The translations under genes and the position numbers were made by a program. The notes under the pieces were generated by a model, which did not search any database, had not been told where the DNA came from, and saw only the letters and a program-made list of their open reading frames with translations. Shown here piece by piece: positions 43,874 through 53,604 of a DNA stretch of 64,000 bases (its first letter is position 1; each line of letters starts with the position of its first letter). Origin of the DNA: Synechococcus sp. KORDI-49 (GTDB taxonomy: Bacteria; Cyanobacteriota; Cyanobacteriia; PCC-6307; Cyanobiaceae); contig NZ_CP006270.1 of NCBI RefSeq assembly GCF_000737575.1, forward strand, positions 1,119,163-1,183,162. The letters run 5' to 3'.

Positions 43874-44839
43874 ATGACTCCGACCCCTTCCTCGAACGAC
43901 GCCCTCGCCACCATTCCGAGCGATCGCCTCTGGCTTCGCTCCGAACTGATGGGTACCCAGGTGATCACCCGTGACACGGGTCGTCGCCTCGGTGTGGTGG
44001 GAGAGGTGATCGTCGACATCGATCGCCGCGAGGTGGTGGCGGTGGGCCTGCGCGACAACCCGCTCACCCGATTCCTGCCCGGGCTGCCCCGCTGGATGCC
44101 CCTGGACCGGATCCGTCAGGTGGGGGACGTGATCCTGGTGGATTCCGCCGATTCCCTCAGCGAGGGCTTCAACCCCGAGCGCTACAGCCGGGTGATCAAC
44201 TGCCAGGTGATCACCGAATCCGGCCGCCAGCTGGGGCGGGTGCTGGGCTTCGCGTTCGACATCGAGACCGGTGAGCTCACCACGCTGGTGATGGGGGCCC
44301 TCGGTGTTCCCCTGCTCGGAGAGGGTGTGCTGAGCACCTGGGAGATGCCGGTGGAGGAGATCGTCAGCAGCGGTCCCGATCGGATCATTGTTTACGAGGG
44401 AGCCGAAGACAAGCTCAAGCAGTTGAACAGCGGAGTGCTGGAGAAACTCGGGGTCGGTGGTCCGAGCTGGGAGGAGCAGGAGCGGGAGCGGTACCGGGTG
44501 AACCTGGTGCCGGTGGAGAACCAGCTGAGCTCCGGTCAGCCCGTGGAGCAGGAGCAGCGGCGTCTGCAACCCTCCGAGAGTCAGCGGCTCGAGGTGGACG
44601 AGGAACTGGAGTACGTGGAGCTGGAGGAGCGGCGGCAGGAGGCACAGCCGCAGCGCCTCTACATGGACGAGACCGATGAAGGGAACTACCCGGAGCCCTA
44701 CACGGAGGAGTGGACGCCCCGCCGCCCCGTGCCTGCCTCCCGTCGGCCGGTGCAGCAGCCCGGCGAACCGCTGGATGTGGAGCCGCTGGAGGATCCGGTC
44801 AGACCGCCTGCCGAGAGCGACCTCGACGATCCCTGGTGA
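43874..44839 (+). CDS. PRC-barrel domain protein
   Basis: A 321-aa protein with two PRC-barrel-like domains at about 15-85 (GTQVITRDTGRRLGVVGEVI) and 100-175 (NCQVITESGRQLGRVLGFAF), then a glutamate-, arginine- and proline-rich disordered tail. PRC barrels in cyanobacteria are linked to envelope and photosystem functions; the exact role is unknown. Confidence 0.82.
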   Translation: MTPTPSSNDALATIPSDRLWLRSELMGTQVITRDTGRRLGVVGEVIVDIDRREVVAVGLRDNPLTRFLPGLPRWMPLDRIRQVGDVILVDSADSLSEGFNPERYSRVINCQVITESGRQLGRVLGFAFDIETGELTTLVMGALGVPLLGEGVLSTWEMPVEEIVSSGPDRIIVYEGAEDKLKQLNSGVLEKLGVGGPSWEEQERERYRVNLVPVENQLSSGQPVEQEQRRLQPSESQRLEVDEELEYVELEERRQEAQPQRLYMDETDEGNYPEPYTEEWTPRRPVPASRRPVQQPGEPLDVEPLEDPVRPPAESDLDDPW

Positions 44840-44877
44840 TGCGGTTCAATGCGCGGGTGTGACAGCCCGGATCCCGC

Positions 44878-45183
44878 GTGACGACTGCGCCTCTCCGCCG
44901 ATCCGCCAGACCGCTCCGGGCCGTGTCCAGGCCGGCGCGGCCGGTTCCGGACCTTGCTCAGTGGCTCTACCGAGGGACCGTGGTGGTGCTTCTGGGTCTG
45001 ATCGCCCACGCCATCGCCAAACCGACGGCTGTGGAGCGCTGCATCGATCGCCGCTATCAGCAGGTGCTCGACAGCCATCAGCTCAAGGAAGGTCAGATCA
45101 CCGAGGCGATCCGCATCAGCGAACGCAACAAGGCCACCAACTTCTGCCACGGCGGCAGCGGCCGTCAGAACTGGAGCCGCTGA
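44878..45183 (+). CDS. unknown 101-aa single-pass membrane protein
   Basis: GTG start. A basic N-terminus of about 30 residues, one membrane helix (LYRGTVVVLLGLIAHAIA) and a soluble tail with two cysteines (VERCIDRRYQQ and NFCHGGSG). Unknown function; host-like codon use. Confidence 0.55.
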   Translation: MTTAPLRRSARPLRAVSRPARPVPDLAQWLYRGTVVVLLGLIAHAIAKPTAVERCIDRRYQQVLDSHQLKEGQITEAIRISERNKATNFCHGGSGRQNWSR

Positions 45184-45186
45184 AAC

Positions 45187-45588
45187 TCAACCCGCCCGGA
45201 AGTCGAGCGAGGCGCTGTTGACGCAGTAGCGCTGCCCCGTGGGCGCCGGACCATCGGGAAACACGTGACCGAGATGGGCGTCGCAACGGGCGCAGTTGAT
45301 CTCGACCCGCACCATGCCGTGGGTCAGATCACGCTTGGTGGTGATCGCCTCGGGGGTTACACCGTCCCAGAAGCTGGGCCAGCCCGTGCCGGACTCGAAT
45401 TTGGTCTGCGAGCTGAACAGAGGCGCCCCGCAACAGACGCAGTGGTACATCCCCGTGGCCTTGTTGTCCCAGTAGGCACCTGTGAAGGCCCGCTCGGTGC
45501 CCCCGCAGCGGGTCACCTGGAACTGCTCGGGCGTGAGCGTCTGCTTCCAGTCCTCACTGCTGCGCTCGATGCGATCGGAGCTGGTCAT
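45187..45588 (-). CDS. msrB: peptide-methionine (R)-S-oxide reductase
   Basis: A 133-aa enzyme that repairs methionine-R-sulfoxide. Zinc-binding CxxC pairs are CVCCGAPLF and [12 protein letters not shown]. The catalytic region RYCVNSASL carries the active cysteine near the C-terminus, and TGWPSFWD is conserved. Confidence 0.95.
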   Translation of the reverse strand: MTSSDRIERSSEDWKQTLTPEQFQVTRCGGTERAFTGAYWDNKATGMYHCVCCGAPLFSSQTKFESGTGWPSFWDGVTPEAITTKRDLTHGMVRVEINCARCDAHLGHVFPDGPAPTGQRYCVNSASLDFRAG

Positions 45589-45615
45589 CTCGGGGCTGAT
45601 CGGAGCTCCGGAACC

Positions 45616-46887
45616 TTAGGCAGATCCGAGCGCGCGAGGCAGCAGAGAACGCACCTCCTCCGCCAGAGCCTCCACCGCTCCGGGCTTGCCGCGCAGGGCC
45701 CGCAGGTCCTGACGCTGGCCCTCAAGCCGTTGCGGAGCTGCCAGCCAGTCCGCCGCCTCCGCCGCGATCTGCTCCGGCGTGATCGCCCCGACACGCTCCG
45801 GCACCACCGCACGGCCGGCCGAGATGTTGGGCCATGCCATCAGGCCGTTGTTCCTCAACCGCCACAGGGTGAGCAACGCACCGATCAGACGCCGCAGCCC
45901 CGGCAGCCGGGCCAGCAGCCCCAGCCCCCCATCCCAGGCCTGCATCACCTCGAGGTGCTGGGTGGGCACGATCACGATCATCGGCACGGCCAGCGCCCCC
46001 AGCTCGGCGGTGTTGGCACCCACGGTGGTGAGGGCGAGATCGCACTGGCTCAGGGGCCCGTGGGCTGGATGCTGCTCCAGCAGCTGGATGCGGGTGCCCG
46101 CAGCGGTGATCAGAAGACCGTCGCGATGCTCGGCAACGACAGCGCGATAGCGGGCGGCGATCGGATTGGCGTCACCGGCAAAGCGCAGCAGCTGGGCCGC
46201 ACTGGTGGTGGGGGCCACCGGCAGCAGAAACCGGCAACCGGGCCGCAGCTGGGCCAGCCGATCCGCCGTCTCCAGCAGAAACGGCATGCCCACGCAGAGC
46301 TTGGCGGCCTTGGAACCGGGCAGCAGAGCCACCCAGTCGCCCTCAGGCAGCGGATCATCCCGGCGGGCGAAGCCCGAGAGATCAGCCATCAGATCTCCCA
46401 CCACCCGGCAGCGATGCCGATGGCGCGGGGGCAACTGCAGGCGGACCTGTTCCGACATGGCGGCAACCCGGTCGTTCCACCCGGGCCAGCGGGCCACCCA
46501 CTCGGCGTAGGTGATGTGGCGGTAGCCGAGGCGGGCCGACAGCAGCACCGTCCAGAACTGATCTCCTCCGAGGAAGACCACCACGCCCCGGCGCGGCCAG
46601 GGGCCGTAACGGCGCGGCCGCAGCAGCAGATCCCAGAAACGCCGGGCCGGCAGGATCCGGTCGAACTGCCCCCAGGGCCTGGCCGCCTCCGCTTCCAGCC
46701 CGGTGGCGTTCGGGCAGGGCACCAGCACCAGCTGCAGGGAGGCGGTCGCCGCCGGTTGACGCGGTCTCAGCAGCAGAGACGCGTGCAGTCGTTCCGCCAG
46801 GGGGCGGACCCAGGTCGTGAGCTCGCCCGGGCCATTGGAGACGAGAACGATGGCGAGTCCGGGGTCAGCTGTCGCGGGACTGGCCAA
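45616..46887 (-). CDS. LpxB-like glycosyltransferase of unknown substrate
   Basis: About 423 aa. Layout resembles lipid-A-disaccharide synthase: a start with IVLVSNGPGELTTWVRPLA, a middle with VALLPGSKAAKLCVGMPFLL, and SQCDLALTTVGANTAELGALAVPMIVIVP near the donor site. Cyanobacteria carry such LpxB-related proteins besides the true enzyme. The longer frame reads through tRNA-Leu, so the start is placed at TTG 46887, just after the tRNA. Confidence 0.75.
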   Translation of the reverse strand: MASPATADPGLAIVLVSNGPGELTTWVRPLAERLHASLLLRPRQPAATASLQLVLVPCPNATGLEAEAARPWGQFDRILPARRFWDLLLRPRRYGPWPRRGVVVFLGGDQFWTVLLSARLGYRHITYAEWVARWPGWNDRVAAMSEQVRLQLPPRHRHRCRVVGDLMADLSGFARRDDPLPEGDWVALLPGSKAAKLCVGMPFLLETADRLAQLRPGCRFLLPVAPTTSAAQLLRFAGDANPIAARYRAVVAEHRDGLLITAAGTRIQLLEQHPAHGPLSQCDLALTTVGANTAELGALAVPMIVIVPTQHLEVMQAWDGGLGLLARLPGLRRLIGALLTLWRLRNNGLMAWPNISAGRAVVPERVGAITPEQIAAEAADWLAAPQRLEGQRQDLRALRGKPGAVEALAEEVRSLLPRALGSA

Positions 46888-46897
46888 GAGAATGGAG

Positions 46898-46979
46898 TGC
46901 GGATGGCGAGACTTGAACTCGCAAGGCCGAAGCCACACGCCCCTCAAACGTGCGTGTCTACCAATTCCACCACATCCGC
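46898..46979 (-). tRNA. tRNA-Leu (GAG)
   Basis: An 82-nt class II tRNA: acceptor GCGGATG/CATCCGC plus discriminator A, D arm with GGTAGACACG, anticodon loop TTGAGGG giving anticodon GAG, a short variable arm with a TTCG loop, and T arm GCGAGTTCAAGTCTCGC. CCA is not encoded. Confidence 0.95.
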
Positions 46980-47097
46980 GTGGTCGACTCCACCGCGCGG
47001 GCTTCGTCGAAGAAAGATCATACCGACCGAGGGGCCTCGCACCGGAATCCCTGGCCTGCACTGATACGATCCGCCCTCAGGCCTGAAGTGCTGAAGG

Positions 47098-48444
47098 ATG
47101 CCCATCGGCAAAGTGCTGATCGCCAACCGTGGCGAGATCGCGCTCCGGATCCTTCGCAGCTGCCGGGAGCTCGGGATCGCCACCGTCGCGGTTTACAGCA
47201 CGGTCGACAAGGACGCACTGCACGTCCAGCTGGCGGATGAGGCGGTCTGCGTCGGCGAATCGCTGAGCAGCAAGAGCTACCTCAACGTTCCCAACATCCT
47301 GGCGGCCGCCACCTCCCGCGGGGTCGACGCCATCCACCCCGGCTACGGGTTCCTGGCCGAGAACGACAAGTTCGCCGAGATCTGCGGAGACCACGGCATC
47401 ACCTTCGTCGGCCCCTCCCCCCATGCGATCCGGTCGATGGGGGACAAAGCCACCGCCAAGGCCACGATGCAGGCTGTCGGTGTGCCCACCGTGCCGGGCA
47501 GTGAAGGGCTGCTGTCCAGCCCTGAGGAGGCAGCGGAACTGGCGGCTCAGATGGGCTACCCGGTGATGATCAAGGCCACGGCCGGCGGCGGTGGACGCGG
47601 CATGCGGCTCGTGCCCGGCCCCGATCAGCTGGACAATCTGTTCAAGGCAGCCCAGGGAGAGGCCGATGCCGCCTTCGGCAACCCCGGGCTGTACATGGAG
47701 AAATTCATCAACCGCCCCCGCCACGTGGAAGTGCAGGTGCTGGCCGACCGCCACGGCAACGTGGTGCATCTCGGGGAGCGGGACTGCTCGATCCAGCGGC
47801 GTCACCAGAAGCTGCTGGAAGAGGCTCCCAGCCCAGCGCTGGATCCGGAACTGCGCCGCCGCATGGGAGAGGCCGCGGTCGCCGCGGCCCGCAGCATCCA
47901 GTACGAAGGAGCCGGAACGGTGGAGTTCCTGCTGGACCGGAGCGGCGGCTTCTACTTCATGGAGATGAACACCCGGATCCAGGTGGAGCATCCGGTGACG
48001 GAAATGGTCACCGGCATCGATCTGATCGCCGAGCAGCTGCGCATCGCCGGCGGGGAGCCGATCAGCGTGCGCCAGGAGGACGTGCAGCTGCAGGGGCATG
48101 CCATCGAATGCCGCATCAATGCCGAAGACGCCAGCCACAACTTCCGTCCCGCCCCCGGACGCATCACCGGCTGGCTTCCTCCAGGTGGACCCGGCGTGCG
48201 CGTCGACAGCCACGTGTACACGGGCTACGACATCCCGCCGTTCTACGACTCCCTGATCGGCAAGCTGATCGTCTGGGGGCGGGATCGCCCGATGGCACTG
48301 ACCCGGATGAAGCGCGCCCTGAACGAATGCGCCATCACGGGGATTCCGACCACGGTCGACTTCCACCTGCAACTGCTGGAACGGCCGGAATTCATCAACG
48401 GCGACGTGCACACCAAGTTCGTCGAGCAGGAAATGCTCGGCTGA
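47098..48444 (+). CDS. accC: acetyl-CoA carboxylase biotin carboxylase subunit
   Basis: The 448-aa ATP-grasp enzyme that carboxylates biotin on AccB for fatty acid synthesis. It begins [20 protein letters not shown]. The ATP loop is [14 protein letters not shown], the metal/catalytic region is [16 protein letters not shown], and [12 protein letters not shown] is conserved. Full length. Confidence 0.97.
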   Translation: MPIGKVLIANRGEIALRILRSCRELGIATVAVYSTVDKDALHVQLADEAVCVGESLSSKSYLNVPNILAAATSRGVDAIHPGYGFLAENDKFAEICGDHGITFVGPSPHAIRSMGDKATAKATMQAVGVPTVPGSEGLLSSPEEAAELAAQMGYPVMIKATAGGGGRGMRLVPGPDQLDNLFKAAQGEADAAFGNPGLYMEKFINRPRHVEVQVLADRHGNVVHLGERDCSIQRRHQKLLEEAPSPALDPELRRRMGEAAVAAARSIQYEGAGTVEFLLDRSGGFYFMEMNTRIQVEHPVTEMVTGIDLIAEQLRIAGGEPISVRQEDVQLQGHAIECRINAEDASHNFRPAPGRITGWLPPGGPGVRVDSHVYTGYDIPPFYDSLIGKLIVWGRDRPMALTRMKRALNECAITGIPTTVDFHLQLLERPEFINGDVHTKFVEQEMLG

Positions 48445-48461
48445 ACCAGACCGGGTGAACC

Positions 48462-48800
48462 TCAGGCCGTCATTTGAGCGCGCATCAGGATCTGGGAGAG
48501 CAGACCCTGCTGCCCCACCAGCAGTTCCCGCACCAGGCTGATCAGGCCGACCCAGATCACCGGGGTCACATCCACGCCGCCGATCGGAGCCACGACCCGT
48601 CGCGTCAGGGCCAACACAGGCTCGGTGGGCCAGGCGATCAGGGGCCAGGCCCCCTGCTTCAGATCCACCTGGGGATACCAGGTGAGCACGATCCGAAGCA
48701 GAAAGGCGAGGGTCCATGCCGCCAGCAGCAACCCCAGCAGCAGGTGGACCGTCGGCAGAACCTGCAGAAGCAGCGGCGTCACAAAGCTCAACGCATTCAC
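48462..48800 (-). CDS. YggT-family membrane protein
   Basis: A 112-aa protein with two or three membrane helices and the family signature (TWYPQVDL, TEPVLALTRRVVAPIGGVDVTP). Cyanobacterial and chloroplast homologues act in thylakoid or cytochrome b6 assembly and nucleoid distribution; the exact role here is not shown. Confidence 0.88.
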   Translation of the reverse strand: MNALSFVTPLLLQVLPTVHLLLGLLLAAWTLAFLLRIVLTWYPQVDLKQGAWPLIAWPTEPVLALTRRVVAPIGGVDVTPVIWVGLISLVRELLVGQQGLLSQILMRAQMTA

Positions 48801-48869
48801 GGGCGCATCGTAGAAACCAGGCCCTGATCCTTAGGATCATCGCGGCTTTGATGCAGACGGCCCTCCGCC

Positions 48870-48992
48870 ATGACTCCCTCCCTCTCCAACTTCCTGAGCA
48901 GCCTCATCTGGGGAGGTGTGATCGTCGTGGTACCCGCCACGATCGCGCTGATCCTGATCAGCCAGACCGACCGGCTTGACCGCAAGCTCTGA
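48870..48992 (+). CDS. psbX: photosystem II protein PsbX
   Basis: A 40-aa single-helix subunit: [20 protein letters not shown] followed by [20 protein letters not shown]. Length, central membrane helix and SQTD-R-L-x-R ending match PsbX. It lies between accC/yggT and ycf66, as in other picocyanobacteria. It binds photosystem II near cytochrome b559. Confidence 0.9.
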   Translation: MTPSLSNFLSSLIWGGVIVVVPATIALILISQTDRLDRKL

Positions 48993-49040
48993 TCCGCACT
49001 GGCGCCACTCGTAGACTGAACTCCACGCGGAGGCGCACCC

Positions 49041-49976
49041 TTGGTTAACGCCAGTCTGAATTGGGCCAGCATCGTCGGCATCGTGCTGGCCGTCGGCGGG
49101 GCGATGCTGTACTTCATGCGGTCGTTCAAGCCAGCGCTTGCCCGCGATTACGACGTGTTCTTCGCAGCCATCGGGCTGCTGTGCGGCGGCATTCTGTTTT
49201 TCCAGGGCTGGCGGCTGGATCCGATCCTCCAGTTCGGTCAGTTCCTACTGGCGGGCACCACGGTGTTCTTCGCCTACGAGAGCGTTCGTCTGCGCGGCGT
49301 CGCCACGGAGCAGGCGCGACGTTCCGCCTACTTCGAGGATGAGCCGGCCCCCGTCCGCGGCGGACCCGCCTCCGGCGGACTGCGTGGCGGCTGGGATGAC
49401 GATTACGAGCGTTTCGACGAGCCCCAGCCCCTGCGCCGGCGCTTCGGCGGTCGCGAGGATGAGCGGGAGGAGCGCCCCGAAGAGGACTTCTACCGTCCGC
49501 GGCGCACCAGCCGTGCCGCCATCCCAGAAGAAGCCGCCAGTCGCCGCCCCCGGGGACGGGACGACGACCAGGATCAGAGCTGGGGCGCCGATGATGAACG
49601 CAGCCGTCGCATGGCCCGCTTCCGGGCCGGCGAGGAACGCGCAGAGCGTCGCAGTGATTTCGGCGAGCGTCGCAATGAACGCCAGGATCAGCGGCGTGGC
49701 AGCCGTCCCTCAGGCCGACCGTCCTCCGAACAGGCGCAGCCGCCGTCGGCTCCACGCAGCACCCCGGCGAAATCAGCCGCGGAGGATGCCGCCTTCACCC
49801 CGAGCAGCCGTTCCTCCGGCCGCCCGGCAGCTGCCGGGAGCCGCTCGGCACCGCGCAGCTCCCGGCAGGGCAGCGGCCCGGTTCAGAACGGCAGCACCGG
49901 GAGCACCCCTCCTTCAAGCAGCAGCCGACAGCAGACCAGCCGCCCACGGGACAACAGCTCCCGTTTCGACGACTGA
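49041..49976 (+). CDS. ycf66: Ycf66-family protein
   Basis: A 311-aa protein. Three membrane helices in the first 100 residues (MVNASLNWASIVGIVLAVGG, then FFAAIGLLCGGILFFQG and FLLAGTTVFFAYESVRLRG) match Ycf66. A long, hydrophilic R/S/P/E-rich tail follows. TTG start is required to match MVN. Function in thylakoids is not settled. Confidence 0.9.
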   Translation: MVNASLNWASIVGIVLAVGGAMLYFMRSFKPALARDYDVFFAAIGLLCGGILFFQGWRLDPILQFGQFLLAGTTVFFAYESVRLRGVATEQARRSAYFEDEPAPVRGGPASGGLRGGWDDDYERFDEPQPLRRRFGGREDEREERPEEDFYRPRRTSRAAIPEEAASRRPRGRDDDQDQSWGADDERSRRMARFRAGEERAERRSDFGERRNERQDQRRGSRPSGRPSSEQAQPPSAPRSTPAKSAAEDAAFTPSSRSSGRPAAAGSRSAPRSSRQGSGPVQNGSTGSTPPSSSSRQQTSRPRDNSSRFDD

Positions 49977-50002
49977 GCCGCCAGGTCGGCCCTCTGCTGC
50001 TC

Positions 50003-50512
50003 ATGGTGCTGGCGCTCTGCGTCAGTGCCTGCAGCAGCCGCCAGGAACAGGCCGCTGGTGGATTGATGGATCGCAGCCAGGAGGATCCAGCCCTCAGCGG
50101 TGACGGGCGCCTCCTGGCCGTGATCAGCCCTCAGCGGGGGCGACCCACCGTGCAGCTGCGCTCCCTGTCGGACGGACGGCTGCTGCCGCTTCCCAGCCTG
50201 AAACGGCATCAACCCCACAGCTCCCCCTCCCTGAGCTGGAACGGCCGCTATCTGGCCCTGGTCACCCAGCGGGGCCGCCGCCGACTGGCGGTGGTGGCCG
50301 ATCGTCTCAACAACCGCCTGCATCCCCTGCCGCTGCCGGGCGGCCGCGATCCTGTACGGGTGAGCCTCTCCCCGGATGCGCGTCAACTGGCGCTGCAGGT
50401 GGCCGACCAGGGGCGCTGGCGCGTGGAACTGCTGGACCTCAGCGACCTGCTCGAACCGGACCGCCCTGCTGGCGCCGGTCTCACCACCCCACCACTGGAG
50501 CCGCAGCGATGA
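50003..50512 (+). CDS. TolB-like beta-propeller lipoprotein, copy 1
   Basis: About 169 aa. It has a short signal peptide with lipobox VSAC, then beta-propeller-like repeats (ALSGDGRLLAVISPQRGRP, SLSWNGRYLALVTQRGRRR, SLSPDARQLALQVADQGRW). In-frame upstream codons starting near the ycf66 stop would give a better, basic n-region (SRQVGPLLL) but lack ATG, GTG or TTG. Overlaps copy 2 by four bases. Confidence 0.75.
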   Translation: MVLALCVSACSSRQEQAAGGLMDRSQEDPALSGDGRLLAVISPQRGRPTVQLRSLSDGRLLPLPSLKRHQPHSSPSLSWNGRYLALVTQRGRRRLAVVADRLNNRLHPLPLPGGRDPVRVSLSPDARQLALQVADQGRWRVELLDLSDLLEPDRPAGAGLTTPPLEPQR

Positions 50513-50997
50513 GCCGATGGCTGGGCTGGATCGCCATGGCAGGCGTGCCGCTGCTGTTGCTGGGCTGCCGGACGCCTCAGCCCAGACCGCTGCTGGAGCT
50601 CAACGGACTGTTGCGGCAATCGGTGAACAGCCGCCGGGCACCGGATCTGGGACAGCGCTGGCTGGTCAGCCTGGGCGAGCGAGGCGGCCGCGAACGGGTG
50701 GAACTGATTGACCTGACCCGCCGACGACCGGTGACACTTCCAGGTCTCAACCGAGCCGATGCCCAACCGATCAGCGCCAGCGTCAGCGCCGACGGCGAGC
50801 GGCTGGCCGTGGTACAGCAGCGGGACGGGCGCACCGAACTGCTGCTCTACCGCCGCAGCGTCGCGGCGGTGCAGCGGTTGCCTCTCGACCCCCCCGGCGT
50901 GCCCAGGTCCGTCAGTCTCGATGGCTCCGGCCGCCGGCTGGCGGTGCAGGTGAGCCGCGACGGACGCTGGCAGGTGGACCTGATCCGTCTGCCCTGA
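50509..50997 (+). CDS. TolB-like beta-propeller lipoprotein, copy 2
   Basis: 162 aa. A clean lipoprotein signal (MSRWLGWIAMAGVPLLLLGC) is followed by repeats similar to the previous gene (SVSADGERLAVVQQRDGR, SLDGSGRRLAVQVSRDGRW). Adjacent and translationally coupled, so probably a duplication. Likely outer or inner membrane anchored; partners unknown. Confidence 0.78.
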   Translation: MSRWLGWIAMAGVPLLLLGCRTPQPRPLLELNGLLRQSVNSRRAPDLGQRWLVSLGERGGRERVELIDLTRRRPVTLPGLNRADAQPISASVSADGERLAVVQQRDGRTELLLYRRSVAAVQRLPLDPPGVPRSVSLDGSGRRLAVQVSRDGRWQVDLIRLP

Positions 50998-51186
50998 TCA
51001 GGGCAGCAGACCGGCCCAGTGCAGAAAGGTGTCACCGCTGAGGGCTTCGATCAGCAGGATCGCGGCGAACCCCACCATCGCAAAGCGACCGTTCACCCGC
51101 TCGGCATAACCGCTCCAGCCGAAAGCCGGCACATCGGAGGTCGTCGCCGATGTAGACGGGGTGGTGGTCTCGCTGGGGGAGGTCAT
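50998..51186 (-). CDS. hli: high-light-inducible (Hlip) protein
   Basis: A 62-residue single-helix chlorophyll a/b-binding-like protein. The core is GYAERVNGRFAMVGFAAIL, with the E-x2-N-G-R-x-A-M-x-G motif that binds pigment. The N-terminal 20 residues are S/T-rich. It photoprotects photosystem assembly under high light. Confidence 0.93.
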   Translation of the reverse strand: MTSPSETTTPSTSATTSDVPAFGWSGYAERVNGRFAMVGFAAILLIEALSGDTFLHWAGLLP

Positions 51187-51195
51187 CCGGCCGGA

Positions 51196-53181
51196 TCAGG
51201 GACGCCCGAAGTCATAGCTGGTCGCCGGGAGCAGTCGCCATCCCCCATCACCGCTCAGCTCCAGCACGGTGTCGTGATAGTCCTTCAAGGTGGGGCGGTG
51301 GCCGATGCTGATCACCGCCAGCTCCCGCTGACGCAGCAGCGCATAGAGGTGATCCTCCGTGGCCACATCGAGAGCACTGGTGGCTTCATCCAGCACCGCG
51401 AAACGGGGAGCGTTGAGCAGCAGCCGTCCGAAAGCCAGCCGCTGCTGCTCTCCGAGGGACAGGATCCGCGGCCAGTCCTGTTTCACATCGAAGTCGGGGT
51501 AGCGGGCGGAGAGGGTGGCCAGATTGACCTCCTCCAGCACGTGCCGCAGCTGATCGTCACTGAAGCGGCTCTCATCGGTGGGGTAGCAGAGCTGTTCGCG
51601 CAGCGATCCCAGCAGCATGTAGGGCTTCTGAGGGATGAACAGCAGTTCACCGGTTGCGGGTCGTTCCACCGCTCCCCGGCTCGGGGCCCAGAGCCCGCTG
51701 ATCATCCGCAGCAGTGACGTCTTGCCGCAGCCGGAGGGTCCCACCACCAGCAGTCGGTCGGCCTCACTGACGCTGAGGCTCAGATCCCTGAGGATCGGCG
51801 TGCTGCTGCCGGGGGGCGTCAGATCGGCATGACGCACCACAATCGCGTTGGTTCCAGCGTGGAGGGTTTCCTGCTGCGGAGCCTGTTGACTGACCTGCTC
51901 CACCTTGCTCTGGAAGCCCTCGAGACGGCTGATGCCAGCGGTGAACTGGGCCAGTTCCTCGATCTGATTGACGACATAGAAGAGAGATCCCTCCACCATC
52001 CCGAAGGCGAAATTGGCCTGGATGAAGCCGCCGTAGTCGATCTCCCCCGCGAAATAGGGGACCGCCATCACCAGGTACGGGAAGAAGTTGCCGGCGTAGC
52101 CGATGGAGCGCCGCATCACATCGATGATCACCCGCCAGATGATCAGCAGATTGAAGTTGCGCACCACCGAGCTGAGGCGGCGGCGGGTTTCGCTGGTTTC
52201 CGGCTCCTCCCCCGCGTAGAAGGCGATCGACTCGGCGTTGTTGCGGATGTGCACAAGGCCGTAGCGGAAGTCGGCCTCGTATCGCAGCTGATCGAAGTTG
52301 ATCCGCACCAGCCGGCGGCCGGAGATCACCAGCACCGCCGTGGCGAAGGAGGCATAGCCGAACAGGGAAAGCGTCAGCGTGGTGCTGATGCTCCAGAGAA
52401 TCAGGATGTTGAGCGAGAAGGTGAGCAGGGCATCGAACACCCCGAGGGTGAACTGCAGGCTCTGCGCCGTGAACGACCGGGTGTCGTCGGTGATGCGCTG
52501 GTCGGGGTTATCAACATCCGTGGACTGTTCATCGTTGGGGTTGAGAACGTAGTAAGCGCGATTGCGCATGTACTCCCCGATCAGGCTGCGAGACAGCCAG
52601 TCGCGCCAGATGATGCCGAGCTTGAGGGTGAAGAAGATCTGGGAGACCCGGATCGGCAGCGCCACCACAAAGCAGCAGGCGTAGATGATCAGGATCCGGT
52701 AGAAACCCTCCTCCTGCTTCGCCACCAGAGCGTTGGTGAGATCGCGGGCAATGAAACCGATCCCGGCATTGATGCCGTTCACGGTGAGCAGCATCAGCAC
52801 GATCACGCCGAGCATCAGCCAGTGCAGCCAGCGGCGGCCGCGCAGCTGCTGGCGCATCGCGAGGAAGGCGGACGCCCCCAGCAGAAACAGCCCGCTGAAG
52901 CCAACCCCCCACCAGCTTCTCCAGATGCCGCTGATGGTGGCGGCCACACCGCCGAAGTACTTCTCGGTCAGGGCCGGCACCAGCTGCTGAAGCAGCTCGA
53001 TCAGGCCCGTGAGGGCCACCAGAACCAGACCCCCGACACAGAACAGCAGGGCGACCAGCAGACCGGCGAACTGCCAGCCCGTGGCCTGATCGAGGGGCAG
53101 GAAGAAAGGCTGGGCCAGATTCCTCAGCTTGTTGAGCTGACTGCGGAGACCGGCGCGCGGTGCCGTGGCGGTGACTGTCAT
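51196..53181 (-). CDS. ABC transporter, SbmA/ABCD-type fused permease-ATPase
   Basis: About 661 aa. Six membrane helices in the first 370 residues with the SbmA/BacA-like and peroxisomal ABCD-like sequence DNPDQRITDDTRSFT, then an ATPase with Walker A VVGPSGCGKTSLLR and a signature altered to LSLGEQQRLAFGRLLL. Substrate unknown; relatives move peptides, vitamin B12 or acyl-CoA. Start at ATG 53181. Confidence 0.9.
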   Translation of the reverse strand: MTVTATAPRAGLRSQLNKLRNLAQPFFLPLDQATGWQFAGLLVALLFCVGGLVLVALTGLIELLQQLVPALTEKYFGGVAATISGIWRSWWGVGFSGLFLLGASAFLAMRQQLRGRRWLHWLMLGVIVLMLLTVNGINAGIGFIARDLTNALVAKQEEGFYRILIIYACCFVVALPIRVSQIFFTLKLGIIWRDWLSRSLIGEYMRNRAYYVLNPNDEQSTDVDNPDQRITDDTRSFTAQSLQFTLGVFDALLTFSLNILILWSISTTLTLSLFGYASFATAVLVISGRRLVRINFDQLRYEADFRYGLVHIRNNAESIAFYAGEEPETSETRRRLSSVVRNFNLLIIWRVIIDVMRRSIGYAGNFFPYLVMAVPYFAGEIDYGGFIQANFAFGMVEGSLFYVVNQIEELAQFTAGISRLEGFQSKVEQVSQQAPQQETLHAGTNAIVVRHADLTPPGSSTPILRDLSLSVSEADRLLVVGPSGCGKTSLLRMISGLWAPSRGAVERPATGELLFIPQKPYMLLGSLREQLCYPTDESRFSDDQLRHVLEEVNLATLSARYPDFDVKQDWPRILSLGEQQRLAFGRLLLNAPRFAVLDEATSALDVATEDHLYALLRQRELAVISIGHRPTLKDYHDTVLELSGDGGWRLLPATSYDFGRP

Positions 53182-53205
53182 TCGCCCATTCTGACGAGGC
53201 AAACC

Positions 53206-53547
53206 TCAGCCGGGCGGCCAGGCCAGAGGACGACCACCGAGCACATGCACATGCAGGTGGAACACCGTCTGCCCCGCTGCTGCGCCACTGTTGATCACCG
53301 TGCGCCAGTCCTCCAGGCCCTCCTGCTTGGCGACGCGCGCCGCCACCAGCAGCAGGTGGCCCAGCAGATCCCCGTCCTCGGCGTCCGCGGACCGCAGGCT
53401 CTCGATCGGTTTCCGCGGAATCACCAGCACATGCACCGGAGCCTGGGGCGCAATGTCCCGGAAGGCCAGGCATCGGTCATCGCTGTAGACCTCATCGCAG
53501 GGAATCTCACCGCGAAGGATCTTTCCGAAGATCGTGTCGTCCGCCAT
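53206..53547 (-). CDS. HIT-family nucleotide-binding hydrolase
   Basis: A 113-aa histidine-triad protein. The catalytic motif HLHVHVLGG is near the C-terminus, and the start TIFGKILRGEIPCDEVYSDD is typical. Such enzymes hydrolyse AMP-linked phosphoramidates. Divergent from comM by about 58 bp. Confidence 0.93.
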   Translation of the reverse strand: MADDTIFGKILRGEIPCDEVYSDDRCLAFRDIAPQAPVHVLVIPRKPIESLRSADAEDGDLLGHLLLVAARVAKQEGLEDWRTVINSGAAAGQTVFHLHVHVLGGRPLAWPPG

Positions 53548-53604
53548 GGAACTGGTGTTGTGACGGGTGGGGCATGAACGCCATGCACCCTTGGATCGAT
53601 CCCG

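Noticed and set aside
46887-47061. Longer LpxB-like start upstream
   Set aside because: The extension translates tRNA-Leu and its flank; the gene must start after the tRNA.
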